Shown here: positions 1-12,150 of the stretch, one piece after another
Numbering within the stretch: position 1 is the stretch's first letter
Layout of the letters: each line of letters opens with the position of its first letter
Origin: Synanceia verrucosa
Lineage: Eukaryota > Chordata > Actinopteri > Perciformes > Synanceiidae
Assembly: GCA_029721515.1 (NCBI GenBank)
Contig: CM056563.1
Location: 25,134,454-25,198,453 of the forward strand
DNA length: 64,000 nucleotides
Reading direction: 5' to 3'
Program-made: the position numbers and the translations under genes
The notes under the pieces: model-generated
What the model was told of the DNA's origin: nothing
Seen by the model: only the letters and a program-made list of their open reading frames with translations
Databases searched by the model: none

Positions 1-1060
1 GGAAACACTCCTCTTTTTTTATGTTAACCAAAATAAAAGTACACAGCTGGACTGCCATCATGTGATGTTTCTGTGCAGTGAAGACACACCAAACACTGGT
101 GTCACATCCCAGTTTCAACATTGCAGCAGCTTAAACTGCTGAGTCATCTTTCCATCCCGTCGAGTCATAAAAAGCCGTTTACCTGTCACCTGCTGCATTA
201 CATTATGCTCCTCTTTATAGAGGATCGAAAGCAGCACAGTGACTAGAGATGATCTTTTATAGTAAATTAAACAAACACAGCTCAGACTGAGCTCAGAAAA
301 TTAGAAAAACACTATTTTCTTAATTTAAAATGACCATCCTGAATTTTTTCTGCATTAAATAATGCTCACAATTCTGATAATAAATTGTAATGATAACAAA
401 TAAATAGAAATCAACAGGTGATTTCTAAATTCTAAATAATAAAAATAATATCGTATCATTTAGCACTCCAACCAAAAGGATAATATTCCACTTATGATTG
501 AGAGAATTATTAGGGTTTAAACTGAAGTGGTTCACACTCATCTAGTTGGTAATGATGGAGTGTTCGTCACCTTTCAAAACACAAATATATGGTTTGATGT
601 TTCATCAGTTTTATCAGTTGTGGACTATTTTCAGCGGCAGATTAATCCTCATGTGAGTTTTTGTGGCAGCAGAACGGAGGATGAAGTGAAATATCCGAAG
701 ATGTTTTCGATATCTCAAAACATGAAAAAAGTCCAAACATACAAATTCCTCACAAATAAAATGTACAATTGCCTTTTATTAACCATTTTCAACAAAGAAA
801 TTATCCACGTTTCAGCTCACATTGAATGGAAATCTGAATCCAGATAATGATAATAACCAAAATACAGACAGCTCATATCTACAGGTAGAAATCAACGACC
901 AGCACGAGTACAGAGGGACACTGTTACCCCTCTCTTCCACCGGATGCAGAACAACGTTTTGTCGGACCCGATACGCATCCATTCAAATCAGTGTGTCAAT
1001 CTCCACTGAAGGCAGAACGCCGCCGACGTGCCGACGCCTGCCCAAACAAAGCGACAGTCT
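1..1060. other. AT-rich intergenic flank, no gene seen
   Basis: The first kilobase is AT-rich and has only short open frames without splice-supported coding character or recognisable protein similarity. It lies beyond the likely srrm2 cleavage site. I see no RNA gene or clear mobile element in it. Confidence 0.5.
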
Positions 1061-1083
1061 AACGACAGGAAAAAAGCATCCGG

Positions 1084-1089
1084 TTTATT
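1084..1089 (-). terminator. Candidate srrm2 polyadenylation signal
   Basis: On the minus strand this reads AATAAA, about 450 nt after the srrm2 stop codon at 1539-1541. It is the first canonical hexamer I noticed downstream of the stop, so the 3' UTR probably ends near 1,060-1,075. A 20-nt homopolymer (A on the plus strand, 1381-1400) lies inside this UTR. Confidence 0.45.
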
Positions 1090-1538
1090 TTCAAAATAAA
1101 ATAACGTGTGTTCACGGCGGATCGTATAATCGATTTCCTTCTACTCAGTGAACACAGGGTAGTTCTCTTTTCACTGACGCTCCGCTTCAACCCGCGATAT
1201 CGCACGATTATACGAGAATTCACGAGATCTTCTTCTAACAGTTTCAGCTGTCTGGTGGAGTCGCAGCAGGCGGATCTGGTGGGCACTGATGGACAACGCA
1301 CGTCAACGTCGCTCCGCATCCAGTGGAAATTAGGGGTTAAAAAGAAATGTACGAGCCGGCCTCGGGTCACTGCTGCATTCAAAAAAAAAAAAAAAAAAAA
1401 AGAGGAGAAAAAAACCAACACGTTGGGATTTGTGGCTCAGAAACTGAATCCAGTCCCTGCTGCCGTCTGCAGGTTCATGTTCGCTGTAGAGTCCATGTTT
1501 CAGTCCAGGAGGAAGCAGAAGCTCCTCGACACGTCGCC

Positions 1539-1653
1539 TCATTTCCTCCTTCTGCTGCTGGACGAGCGGCTCGGTGACGACCGTCTGCTGCTCCTGCAGG
1601 ACGAACAACGGTTCAGTTTAGTCTGCTCTTCCTCTATACACACTTTATAGTTT

Positions 1654-1701
<48 letters not shown>

Positions 1702-4700
1702 CGTAAGTTCTAGCACACTACTGTCTTTATTTACCTATCTTTATTTTTTACTCTTTAATTCATTACTCAGTGTTCAAAAGTATTTTGTTGTTCGGGGAAA
1801 CATGTTTCCTTACTGCTCACATGATAATAAAGTGTTCAAAAACCAGCGTGGATTCCACGCATGAATGGCATCTAACATCTGCTGTGGCTGTCAAAGAGTT
1901 TGAGCTGGAGATCAAGGCGAACATGCTAACAATAACAATAATAATAATAATAATAATAATACTAATAATAAGACCCTGTTATAGCTGCACATACTGGTCG
2001 ATTAACCACTACAGAAACATTAAAATATTTGAGTAATCAGTAATAGTGTTAATTTAGAGCAGCGGTGGAACAATTCGCTCTGAGTTCACATACTCATGTC
2101 AATGCTAAGAAAAACAAAAGTCCCTGAAGGCATCTTGTGAGTCAACAGCTCGTTAAAGGGACAGTTCATGTGTTTGTCAGTGTATAATCACTGCTTTACG
2201 ACAGGAACACATCAGTGACCGCAGAGAAACATCTTAAAAGTGCCTTTAAGGCCGTCCTCCTGCTCTTTCACTCAGAATAAAGTCAGACCTGTGGCTCGGT
2301 GAGGCTGCCGCTGCCCTCAGGTGTCTTGGAGGAGAATAACTGAGTGAACGGGAGTCTCTGAGGGAGTCGGCCGGTACCCTGCGAGGCATGATGGGACTGT
2401 GAGGGGAAACAAACGATACACCCAGCGATCAGACACAGCATTATGAGCTCCTGTCTAACATTAAGCTGGCCAGTCTGAAGGTGTGCCATAACAACCAATA
2501 AAACATCTGATGCACCATTCTGATAACTCCTAGCTTTATTTTTAATGCATGTACTCAGACACATCATTTTATTTGAGTGGTCCACTTCCTGTTTTCATGA
2601 CTGACAAATCTGATCATCACTTTCTAAATTAATCTTCTGGTCCATGAAACGTCCGTCCCAGTCCCACAAGGTCAGAGACGACGTCTTTAAATACCCTAAG
2701 ACCTTCACTCCTGCAGCCCTGACCTGTGACCTCTGCAGGTTTATCCTGTGGTTTCTATCTTCAGCAGCTCTCAGTCACTTCTTCTCTTCTTACCTCTTTT
2801 TCTTAGTTTCCTTTTCAGTCTCTGATGACGAGGATGAGGAAGGAGAGCTCTGAGCTTTGGTCGTCTTCCTGTTTTAAAAGAAAAAAAAAACATGCAGAGG
2901 GCAAATATTATTATCCAATATATTATTAGGAATTAACAGGTTTTTTTTGTAAATATCAGCTTTCAAAGGTGTTTGCAGTGGATTTTAGCTCGAGGATGAC
3001 GGGAAAAACTCACAGATGGAACGTAAAGAAACATAAGTTCAGGACATGATGATAATAATGATAATAATAATAATAATAATAATACACCCATGTCCCCTTT
3101 ATTCACCTTTTTAATTATATTTATATATTTTTATTTTTATATTTATTTTTATTTTATTTTTCCTTCATTATTATTTTTAATCATTTATGATTTTATGTCA
3201 AACACTGATGTTATACTGTATATAGTCACAAAAATATTTGATCTTCACCACTAACTTCACTCACCTTTCTATAATTTCTTTTATTTTTATTACTAACTAA
3301 CCCTTTACCCATTTTCCTTAATGATGGCTATCACTTTTAATACCTTTTTTAAATTCATTATTATGAATAATGTTATATAATGGTCAGTTTGTGTATGCTG
3401 TAATATTCACAGCTTTAGAGGAGGAACGTGGTCAGACACTTTATTTGTTTTTATTTTATGTATGTGTATATATTTTTTGTGCAGTGTGTATGTTCTTTGT
3501 CTCCTTCTGGCTCATGGATATTAACAACTGCTATTTTGTTTAATTTTGTAAAATTTAATAAAAATGTTTTATTATTATTTGGTCCTAATAAATCATTTCT
3601 CACCCTTTGACTTGGTCCACCTCAGAGTCAGAGCTGTCTGAAGAGGACGATGAAGAGGAGGATGAGGAAGAAGAGGAGGATGAGGAGGAGGAGGAAGAGG
3701 AGCTGGAGCTGCTGCTCCTGCTGGCTTTCTTGTTTGCGTTCGTCTCCTTCCCGTTGACGGCGCTCTCACTCCTCACCGTCTGGTACGGCGGTTCAGCGGC
3801 CGCCACCGGTGACTGTTTCCTGTTCTGGTCTCCTGACGACGGTTTGGTTTCTGGTTGCCTGTCAGCTTGAGACCTCCTGGAGGAGGTGTCGGACCTCCTG
3901 GAGTCTGACTGGGAGCCTCTCCTGCCTGAGGCCGGGGCGTGGGGAGAGAGTCTGGAAGGAAGGAGTGATGAAGAGGAGCGACTTTTCTCCTCTCGAACTG
4001 TCCTCCCCTCGGCTTCTGTGTCTTTCCTGTCCCGCTGTGGTGAAGGCGAGGATGAAGAGGAAGAGGAGGAGCTGGAGGAGGAAGAGGAGGAGGAAGAGGA
4101 GGACCTGTGTGGTTTGGGAGCCTCCTTCAGCCTCTCTCGCTCCTGCTCCACCTCCCTCTGCCTGACCCTCTCCAGCTCTCTGCCTCGTTCTCTGGAGGTG
4201 GAGCGACTGCTCCTCCTTCGCCGCTGAGGAGACGGAGATCGACGGGACCTGAGGACGAAAACAGAAAAGACAATGAAGTCCCCGTCTCTCACCTGTTTCC
4301 TGTCCAAAGTGCCTCCAAACACCTCGACAGTGACGTGCACCTCAGAGAGCAAAGACAGCTGTCAGCAGGGGTGAGCACTGGCAAGGACTTCACGATGCGA
4401 TACTGCGATAGATCGCAATATTCTACATAAATCACTGAGAAATTTTATTTTTAATTTAATTTTCCCCCCTTCATTGGGGAAAAAAATCAATATGAAGAAG
4501 TGATATTAAATCAGAAGGAAAACTACTGCGACATATTGCCATATCAATTATTTTTCCCTAGCTGTCATGAAGGTTTTGTTCTCACCTGCTGGGGGGGCTC
4601 CACCTCCTTGGACTTCTGGACCTGGACCTCCTGGAGACCCGATCTCGTTCCCGGTCCCTCTGCCTCTCTCGGTCCCGGTCGGACCAGGTCGGAGGAGAAG

Positions 4701-7700
4701 CTCTCCTGGACCTGCACAGCGGCTCCTGGTACTGCCGTGGGGGAGTGCGACGTGCTGGGGAGGTTTTCTGGGGCGGAGAGCGCGACCTCCTCGCCAGCAG
4801 GCTGGACCCCCTCGCCGGCGGGCTGGACCCCCTCGCCGACGGGCTGGACCTCCCCGGCTTCCTGGCTGCCTCCTTGTCCCTCGCTCTCTCCCTTTCGCCT
4901 CCACCCTTCACCTCCTCCCTCGGCTGCTCGGCCTCAGAGGGTGAGTACCTGCTGCTTCCTCTACCGCCGTCTCCTCTGCTGGAGGGGGCAGGAGGTGGGC
5001 TGGGGCTGTCCACCTGTGTGGGGCTGTAGCGCTCCTGGCCTTTCTTCTGGACCAGGTCTCGGTGGGAGGCTCTCTCCTTGTTCTCCCTCTGGGAGGTGAC
5101 GGGGCTCTCCTTCCTGCCGTTAGCTAAATACCTTTGGACTGCAGCTCCGATGGCGGACGGAGCACTTTTCACAGGGCTGCTCTTTTCCTTGCCTGCTGAT
5201 CCAGCCTTCTTGGCCTTGGCATCATCGCTGGAGGAGGAGGACGAAGAGGAGGATGAAGAGGAGGAGGAGGAGGAGTCGCTGTCAGTGTCGCTGCTGCTGC
5301 TGCTGTCACTGCTGCTGCTCTCTGGTTTCTTCTCGGCCAGCTTCTCCTTCGTCTTGTCTCTCCTCTCGTTGACCTCCACTCTTTCCTTCCTGTCGTCCTT
5401 CTTGTCTGTTTCCAGCTGCTTGTTCATCCTCTCCTTGTCTTCGTCTCTCCTCCTCTCCTCCTCCCTTTCACCTTGACGCCCGTTGGTGACAGGTGAGCAG
5501 GAGGCGGGACCATACGCCTCCTTCCTGTCTTTCTCTACCCGGCGCTCCCTCTCTCCACTCCTCACCCCCTCCTTCTCCTTCTCAGGGGGAGGTGAAGGGG
5601 AGGAGGAGTCGTGTCTCGTCTTTCTGTGCTGTTTACTCCTGCCCTTGTCTCGCTCAGTGTCTCTGCTCCTTTCCCTCCTCGCCTCCTGTTCAGGTGGAGG
5701 AGGAGGAGAAGGAGAACTGGATGAGGATGAGTCATGTCTGGTCCTCTGAGGAACACTTTCCTTTCCTTTGTCCCTCTGTTCTCTGCTCCTGGATCGCCTC
5801 CCTTTCTCCACCTCCCTGCTCCTGGATCGCCTCCCTTTCTCCACCTCCCTGCTCCTGGATCGCCTCCCTTTCTCCACCTCCCTGCTCCTGGATCGCCTCC
5901 TTTTCTCCACCTCCCTGCTCCTGGAACGCCTCCCTTTCTCCACCTCCCTGCTCCTGGATCGCCTCCTTTTCTCCACCTCCCTGCTCCTGGATCGCCTCCC
6001 TTTCTCCACCTCCCTGCTCCTTGATCGCCTCCCTTTCTCTGGGTCTCTGCTCCTTGATCGCCTCCTTTTCTCCATCTCTCTGCTCCTGGAACGCCTCCCT
6101 TTCTCCACCTCCCTGCTCCTTGATCGCCTCCCTTTCTCCGTGTCTCTGCTCCTTGATCGCCTCCCTTTCTCCACCTCCCTGTTCCTTGATCGCCTCCCTT
6201 TCTCCACCTCCCTGCTCCTTGATTGCCTCCCTTTCTCCAGGTCTCTGCTCCTTGATCGCCTCCTTTTCTCCAGGTCTCTGCTCCTTGATCGCCTCCCTTT
6301 CTCCGGGTCTCTGCTCCTGGAACGCCTCCCTTTCTCCGGGTCTCTGCTCCTGGAACGCCTCCCTTTCTCCAGGTCTCTGCTCCTGGAACGCCTCCCTTTC
6401 TCCAGGTCTCTGCTCCTGGAACGCCTCCCCTTCTCCATCTCTCTGCTCCTTGATCGCCTCCCTTTCTCCAGGTCTCTGCTCCTGGAACGCCTCCCTTTCC
6501 CCACCTCTCTGCTCCTTGATCGCCTCCCTTTCTCCACCTCTCTGCTCCCGGATCTCCTCCCTTTCTCCAGGTCTCTGCTCCTTGATCGCCTCCCTTTCTC
6601 CAGGTCTCTGCTCCTTGATCGCCTCCCTTTCTCCGGGTCTCTGCTCCTTGATCGCCTCCCTTTCTCCACCTCTCTGCTCCTGGAACGCTTCATTTTCTCC
6701 ACCTCCCTGCTCCTGGATCGCCTCCCTTTCCCCACCTCTCTGCTCCCGGATCTCCTCCCTTTCTCCAGGTCTCTGCTCCTTGATCGCCTCCCTTTCTCCA
6801 GGTCTCTGCTCCTTGATCGCCTCCCTTTCTCCACCTCTCTGCTCCCGGATCTCCTCCCTTTCTCCAGGTCTCTGCTCCTTGATCGCCTCCCTTTCTCCAG
6901 GTCTCTGCTCCTTGATCGCCTCCCTTTCTCCAGGTCTCTGCTCCTTGATCGCCTCCCTTTCACCGGGTCTCTGCTCCTTGATCGCCTCCCTTTCTCCACC
7001 TCTCTGCTCCTGGAACGCTTCATTTTCTCCACCTCCCTGCTCCTGGATCGCCTCCCTTTCCCCACCTCTCTGCTCCCGGATCTCCTCCCTTTCACCACCT
7101 CTTTGCTCCTGGAACGCTTCATTTTCTCCACCTCTTTGCTCCTTGATCGCCTCCCTTTCGTCCTCTCCTTGCTCTTTTCTGTCAGTGGTGGAGGAGACGG
7201 GGCTGAGGAGTCGTGTCTCCTCTTGGAGGTCTTCTCCACCTCATTCAGCCTCTTCTAGATCAGGAAAGATGGAGGCGATAGAAACACAACATCCCATAAA
7301 TCTCTTTGAGATGCTCTGAGAGAAGAAGCGGGTTTTCGTCCAGCTTACCGCTTCACCTCCCTGACGGGGAGGGCTCTGCTCCTCGTAGCCTCGCCTCCTC
7401 CTGTCCGGAGATCTCCCCTTTCGTCCTTCATCAGCTTTTCTTGTTTGGTCCTGTTGACGTGATCTCATTGGAGCTGGAGACGAGCTGTGATAGTGAAGAA
7501 AAGAAAGATAAACGCCCTGTAAAGACGACTGCCCAGACGTGGTTTTATTGTTGTTGTTGTTTGACACCTGTGAGCAGAGCTGGAGGAAACACTCCTGTGT
7601 CGCGCTGCCTTCTTTTTTGTCGGACTTGAACTTTCCCTCCTCTTTGTTTTCTTTTTCTTCTGCTTCTCATCTGAGGAACTGTGAACGGGACAGAAAAAGG

Positions 7701-9907
7701 TTTCATAGACAGTCTGAACAAAGCGACAGAGCTCTGCTGGTTCTAACCCTACCTGTCGTCTTCTTCCTCTTCTTCTGACGCCTCACTGAAACACAAAACC
7801 TCCAGTCAGTGATCACTGCCCGCATGAATAGAAAGAGTAAACGCAGAAATGAGAGTCCAGCGGTGGAATACCGTTTCTTTTTCTTCTTTTTGGATCGCTT
7901 TTTCTCTCGTCGAGGAGATGGAGAAGGACTCTCTGAGCTGCTGACAGAAGCAACGACAACAAACGGTCAGACTTTTTCTTCCTCACCAGATTCCCTTTTT
8001 TTGTTCCAGGTTATTCTCTCACCTGTCTCTGTTCTTGTTTTTCTTTTTCTTCTTCCGACTGCGCTTCTTGGGAGGAGAATCTGAATCGTCTGAATCTTCC
8101 ACCAACCTGAGAGCAAAGGAAGCAGAAATGACGCTGGCTGATGAGTGAACGTATCACACCGTGGTTTAGTGACTGATGAGGAGTGAAACAGGTGTTGGTC
8201 GGTCTTAAAAAGCAGGTGATATGTAGCATGAAGTGAAGCTCCAAGCTGGAGTGAGAGCAACAGCTTCAGAAAAAAAGGAACTTATTTTTCTGTCAGATAT
8301 TCAGCATCTTCAAGACATCCATTCCTGCATTTTATTAATAATAACTACAAGGAGTTAGGAGAGCGTAAAAGAGAACATCACTCAATAAAAGTAACATTAA
8401 ATTATTAAATTTATTTGCAGCATCTTGAGACACAAAAAAAAAACATGTTTCAATGAGTCCAGAGCGGATTTTCTTTCTTTTAGCCAAAATTAATTCATGG
8501 TTATCAAAAAATGCACTTTTATTAAAAGTTTTATGAAGTTTAATGAGAGGAAAACGTGTAGGCTTTAAAAAAAAAAAAAAAAACGTTATGTAGCTCAAGA
8601 CTATCAGTAAAAACACATTTTGGATGACATATAAGGATCAATACTGTAGTTTTAACGGCTTCACGTTTTGATTGCATTAATTAATTTATTTTTATTCTGA
8701 CTTCACGCTCATCCTGAACTTTCCCATGTCTCTCACGCTCTCCAGCGCTTCTGGTTTATATATTATACATCATAATACTGTATATTTAAAGTTAGACTCT
8801 CCACCAAGGCTGGAAAATACTGACAATTATTTGTAGTCACATCATCCAGTTCTGTTCTGCTCGATGGAAATGAAATAAATCGTTAATCTGAAGTGTATGT
8901 TTTGTCCTCCTCACGTATATTTCTGCTGCTGCAGCTTCTCCCTCTCCAGGCGCTCCTGCTCTCTCTTCTCCTTCTCTTTCTCCTTGCGGTCGGCGTGGAA
9001 GGACGATCCGTCCACGTAGTCGCTGGCGATGCCGAAAGCGGCGCGAAGACGGTCGTTCTTCTGCTGGTTGGCTGCAGCCAGAGCATGAGTCTCTGTCGCC
9101 CTGAGAGGAAAAGACACCAACCACAGTTTTTTCTTTCTGACAACGAGCAACATGAACAAATGAGACGCTCAAGGTATTTATTGTGATACAACATTTGATT
9201 TGTGTTGCTGTTTCAGCCTCCATAGCCGGGAGGGGCCAATTCATGATGAAATGGTGATTTTGTTGTTTTTATTTGTGCCATTATGAGGGTTCAACAACTA
9301 TATTCATCAGGAAGCAGCCACTCCTCCATCAGTACTCAATCAAGCTTTTTTGTGTGTCTTTCAGACTTACGTTGGTCTCTCGGTGGTGGTGGTGGTGGTT
9401 GAGGGAGCCGGCTCCTGCTTCTCCTGAAGCATCATACGGAAACTGTTCACCTTCTCCTCGATTTCCTCAGCTGAATACCTGAGCAGCCAAACACAGAGTG
9501 CTACTGTATTACCATAACACAGCACAGATTAAAAAAAGGACACTCTACTGTGGCTCTACTTCTAGAGGAACATCTCTGTAAGAGCAGAGCAGCAAGAGAT
9601 TCATGGAAGCAGCCACACAGTGGCCTATGTGGCCTGACGTAGTGCAGCGTTAGTCTCACCCCTGCTCCTCCATCATGTCCTGCAGCTCGGCACATTTGAC
9701 CTCCAGCTGCCTCTTCCTCTGGTGCTCCAGGATGTCGGCGTTGGGCTGCCTGTTCAGCTGACTCTCCAGCCTCTCCCGGTCCTTCTCGTCCCGCTCGCCG
9801 CCTCGCTCATCCCGTGGCCGTTTGACCCGCAGGCTGGACAGATTGCGTTGCACATAGCCATTGGTGCCGCTGCCCCGCGGAGTCGTCAGGCCAATACCAT
9901 TGTACAT
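1539..9907 (-). CDS. srrm2: Serine/arginine repetitive matrix protein 2 (SRm300), 13 coding exons
   Basis: SRRM2 is a large SR-rich spliceosome component and nuclear-speckle scaffold. Coding exons in transcript order: 9907-9660, 9478-9371, 9100-8915, 8106-8023, 7940-7872, 7785-7753, 7678-7568, 7484-7349, 7254-4586, 4248-3604, 2868-2794, 2396-2289, 1593-1539. All junctions have GT/AG and keep phase, giving 4,527 nt (1,508 aa). The start MYNGIGLTTPRGSGTNGYVQ matches the vertebrate SRRM2 N-terminus. A cwf21 domain follows at about residues 55-103 (NADILEHQRKRQLEVKCAEL...MMEEQGY), then NDRLRAAFGIASDYVDGSSF. Residues about 350-820 are an 11-aa RS repeat, followed by poly-Ser tracts. The penultimate exon carries DSLRDSRSLSYSP, a block also near the human C-terminus. 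The human protein is about 2,750 aa, so this one is shorter. The last exon (ending SRRRK) is the least certain. Confidence 0.93.
1659..1698. repeat. (TA)n microsatellite
   Basis: About 20 uninterrupted TA dinucleotides lie in the srrm2 intron just upstream of the terminal exon. No function can be inferred. Confidence 0.9.
1931..1971. repeat. (AAT)n microsatellite
   Basis: About a dozen AAT triplets with one interruption lie inside an srrm2 intron between the last two coding exons. Confidence 0.85.
3045..3083. repeat. (AAT)n microsatellite
   Basis: GAT/AAT triplets lie in the srrm2 intron between 2,869 and 3,603. The rest of that intron (about 3,100-3,600) is AT-rich and featureless. Confidence 0.85.
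3636..3720 (-). repeat. srrm2: Poly-serine / acidic codon tract in srrm2
   Basis: On the minus strand a run of about 25 serine codons (mainly TCC, TCT, TCA) leads into SDSSDSEVDQ near the exon end. A second serine run of about 19 residues sits at 4042-4100 in the same exon. Long poly-Ser stretches near the C-terminus are also typical of mammalian SRRM2. These are low-complexity, phosphorylatable segments. Confidence 0.8.
4367..4562. mobile_element. MITE-like insertion in an srrm2 intron (tentative)
   Basis: The intron between srrm2 exons at 4,248 and 4,586 holds an AT-rich stretch with the motif families GCGATACTGCGATAGATCGC and ACTGCGACATATTGCC. It starts near GGGGTGAGCACTGG. Its character resembles the element at 37,640-38,205, which has clearer GGGGTGGGAA ends. 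The boundaries are approximate. Confidence 0.3.
5765..7180 (-). repeat. srrm2: 33-bp coding minisatellite: 11-aa RS repeat of SRRM2
   Basis: About 43 tandem 33-bp units inside the largest srrm2 exon encode variants of EKGRRSRSREV (also RDL, RDP, REM). The frame is intact throughout. The unit presents alternating Arg-Ser dipeptides, the classic SR-kinase substrate, plus a Glu/Lys-Gly linker. Variant units recur in ordered blocks (for example the EKMKRSRSREV variant near 6,690, 7,015 and 7,115), which suggests segmental duplication of several units at once. Confidence 0.9.
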
Positions 9908-9911
9908 GGCT
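9905..9911 (-). promoter_or_regulatory. srrm2: srrm2 start codon and acceptor of first coding exon
   Basis: The first coding exon starts at 9911 after a TTTTCAG acceptor. Only four nucleotides (AGCC) separate the splice site from the ATG at 9907. The upstream in-frame ATG at 9922 would lie inside the intron, so 9907 is the chosen start. Confidence 0.8.
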
Positions 9912-9922
9912 CTGAAAAACAA

Positions 9923-11018
9923 GGCAGACAGGTATTTAATCTGGATTATTTCATACGGACATCACTGTGGCATTACACCTGATGCACAAAGACCTGACGT
10001 ATTGTGTTTAGTGTTTGTAGCACAACATTAATTTACAACATCTGTCCACAGGACACTTTTCAAGAGTTAAATTTGACAAAATAAATAAAAGATGTGTCTC
10101 CAGGGGTACGAGTGGGGACAGGAATAAGCAAGGATATAGTACCGTACTAAAATTGTGTTTAATATGACCAACAAAATATTCTAAATGTAGCATTAATCAG
10201 TGTGTTTCCTAAAAGTGATAGTTTGATTTGAACTTTTATTTCTATGACAGAAGAGTGGAAAGTGGAGGTCAGTGTCTATGAAAAGGTAAATAAAAAGGGA
10301 GTTTTTTCTGAGGACAGCTACAATCATATTTTCTCTTATTTGCGGCCAAAAAGTTCTCCAAGCTCTCACTATAAGACACATTTATAACAACAGATCAAAG
10401 CTAATATCTTTGACATTATACCTAAGTGGTTTATGTTAACAGATTGATTCCTTAAACTATCCGCACAAACCTCTGCTGTTTTGCCATTTTTAGTGTACTG
10501 AGGACTTAAATAATGGCTTACATGAATTCTCCAGCAGTGATTCAGGATCATTGTCATTGCTGTAAATATTATGGTATAGCCGCAGCGCAAATAGCAGAAA
10601 CAGCAGCACAATAACACATGAATGACTGCAGCACAAACAGCTGTAATTTAGCACACAGGCTCAGCTGCTAAAGGGCCTCTGTAGCATCGATTAGATTTGT
10701 GTGTATTTTATCACATCTGAACATACAATCACATCCATCTCCACAGATTTTATTTATATTTAAAACATTTTGTCGAGCATTAACACGTGCGCCAGAATGG
10801 GCCTGTTGCTACGTCCGATCACAATACCACATATTTATGATGAACACAATCTATCAAATACTGCACTAAAACCCCCAGGAACATGGCTGAAACTCACTGC
10901 CCTAATATTTAGTCTAATTAGCAAATCCTTACATTTTCCCCGACATATTTCTATAAGGCCCAACCACACTTATGCGTAGCGAACAATTTCTGTGTTAAGC
11001 TAGCAAGCTAACGTGTAT
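9923..11018. other. srrm2 first intron, no gene seen
   Basis: This is the intron between the non-coding first exon (donor GTACGTAA at 11027-11020) and the first coding exon. It is AT-rich, with no splice-supported open frame and no recognisable repeat. Confidence 0.5.
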
Positions 11019-11290
11019 GTTACGTACCAGTGTTTTCTCCGAGAGAGGGCAGGAAAAACGGTATCCAAGGGATTTTGTCGCTCAATAATATCACGCTGAT
11101 AAAGAACTAAACAGACCTCAGGATAACCTGAGTCTTTACGGCCGGAGAAAAATAAAGAAATGTGGCTAACGTCGATTAGCTAGCTATTAACTAGCTGGTC
11201 TGAACTGCGAACCAGGCGGAACGAGATGAGAACCGCTGACGTCATACGCACTGAACGCACGTCTGGACTGCGATGCGTTCACTGTAGGTG
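11019..11290 (-). promoter_or_regulatory. srrm2: srrm2 non-coding exon 1 and promoter with CRE
   Basis: A strong donor (CTG|GTACGTAA) ends a presumed 5' UTR exon at 11028. Upstream, a full CRE palindrome TGACGTCA lies at 11237-11244 in a CpG-bearing stretch. No TATA box is evident. The transcription start is not visible; a site between about 11,150 and 11,230 would fit. Confidence 0.5.
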
Positions 11291-11569
11291 GGAAAATTTT
11301 CTTTTCACCTCGTTTGTCGGTTTTAGTTGAAAAAAATGTATATGGGTATTTAGTCGTGTTTCGACGAACCCAGGTGCACAATCATAATAAATGTAATATT
11401 AGAAACAAAGAATTAAAACTAACTGCTGGGAGGGAGTGGTGCTGTTCTCTTTCATAGTTTTTACTAGGTGGCCAAACGCATCTTTGTCGATCCAGGGAGA
11501 GAAAAAAATTAAATTTTTGTTGATTATTTGTTAATAAAATTAAAAAAAAGAAAGTTGTTGTCGAGACCA

Positions 11570-11660
11570 GAGTTCCCAGAATGCGTAGCGAAATAAGGCC
11601 TTAACATTAAACATGGCCGCCATGGCACAATGGAAGTACAAGCCTGTTCATAAATATATG
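11570..11660 (+). promoter_or_regulatory. Housekeeping-type promoter elements / possible divergent first exon
   Basis: TTCCCAGAATGCG at about 11572-11584 matches the core of the ZNF143 site. ATGGCCGCCATGG at 11612-11624 contains a YY1-type GCCGCCAT box. The ATG at 11612 opens a 20-plus-codon frame (MAAMAQWKYKPVHK...), with a possible weak donor GTATGT near 11660. I found no following exon, so a divergent transcript from the srrm2 side is only possible. Confidence 0.25.
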
Positions 11661-11804
11661 TATGTCTTCTTAAATATTAATGGCTGGTTATTAAATCCTG
11701 TTGGGATATCTTAGTTTAATGTAGATACAAAGGAATGTGCAAGTTCATGATTCAACAAGCACTGTAAACAGCAGTTTGTATCAAGACTCATTAGTGCACT
11801 AACA

Positions 11805-12150
11805 CTGGAGGAACTTGGGCTGGGGATCCGAGAGTCGCATGTTCAAGTCCCAGCATGGACCAAGTACAGAGGGTGGACTGGTAGCTGGAGGGTTGTGGTT
11901 CCTCCTCATTGAGCAAGGCACCAACCCCCTGCTGCTCTGGATGCACTCTGACATCCCTCCATTAATGCAAGCATAGAAATCCTCTTTGAGCATGTGCAAA
12001 TATGTCAACAAAAGTCTAGTTTTATTCTCTAGCAGAAAGAGAACATTTCTCATTTGTACAACAGCTCACTGCTCCTTTGGGTCAAATGCAGAGGTCAAGT
12101 TTCGTGTATGCATGTACCTGTACGTATACACACGACCAATAAAGCTGATT
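11805..12150 (+). mobile_element. tRNA-derived SINE-like element
   Basis: The stretch has a B-box-like TGTTCAAGTCCC, then GGTGGACTGGTAGCTGGAGG, GAGCAAGGCACCAACCCCC and GGTCAAATGCAGAGGTCAA. It ends in GACCAATAAAGCTGATTCTTC. This order of motifs is one I recall from dispersed repeats of many fish genomes. No target-site duplication was identified, so the edges are approximate. Confidence 0.5.

Noticed and set aside
5493..7319. Plus-strand frames of 608 and 496 aa with 11-residue periodicity over srrm2
   Set aside because: These are antisense shadows of the srrm2 RS-repeat exon. The minus-strand frame has orthology and splice support; these do not.
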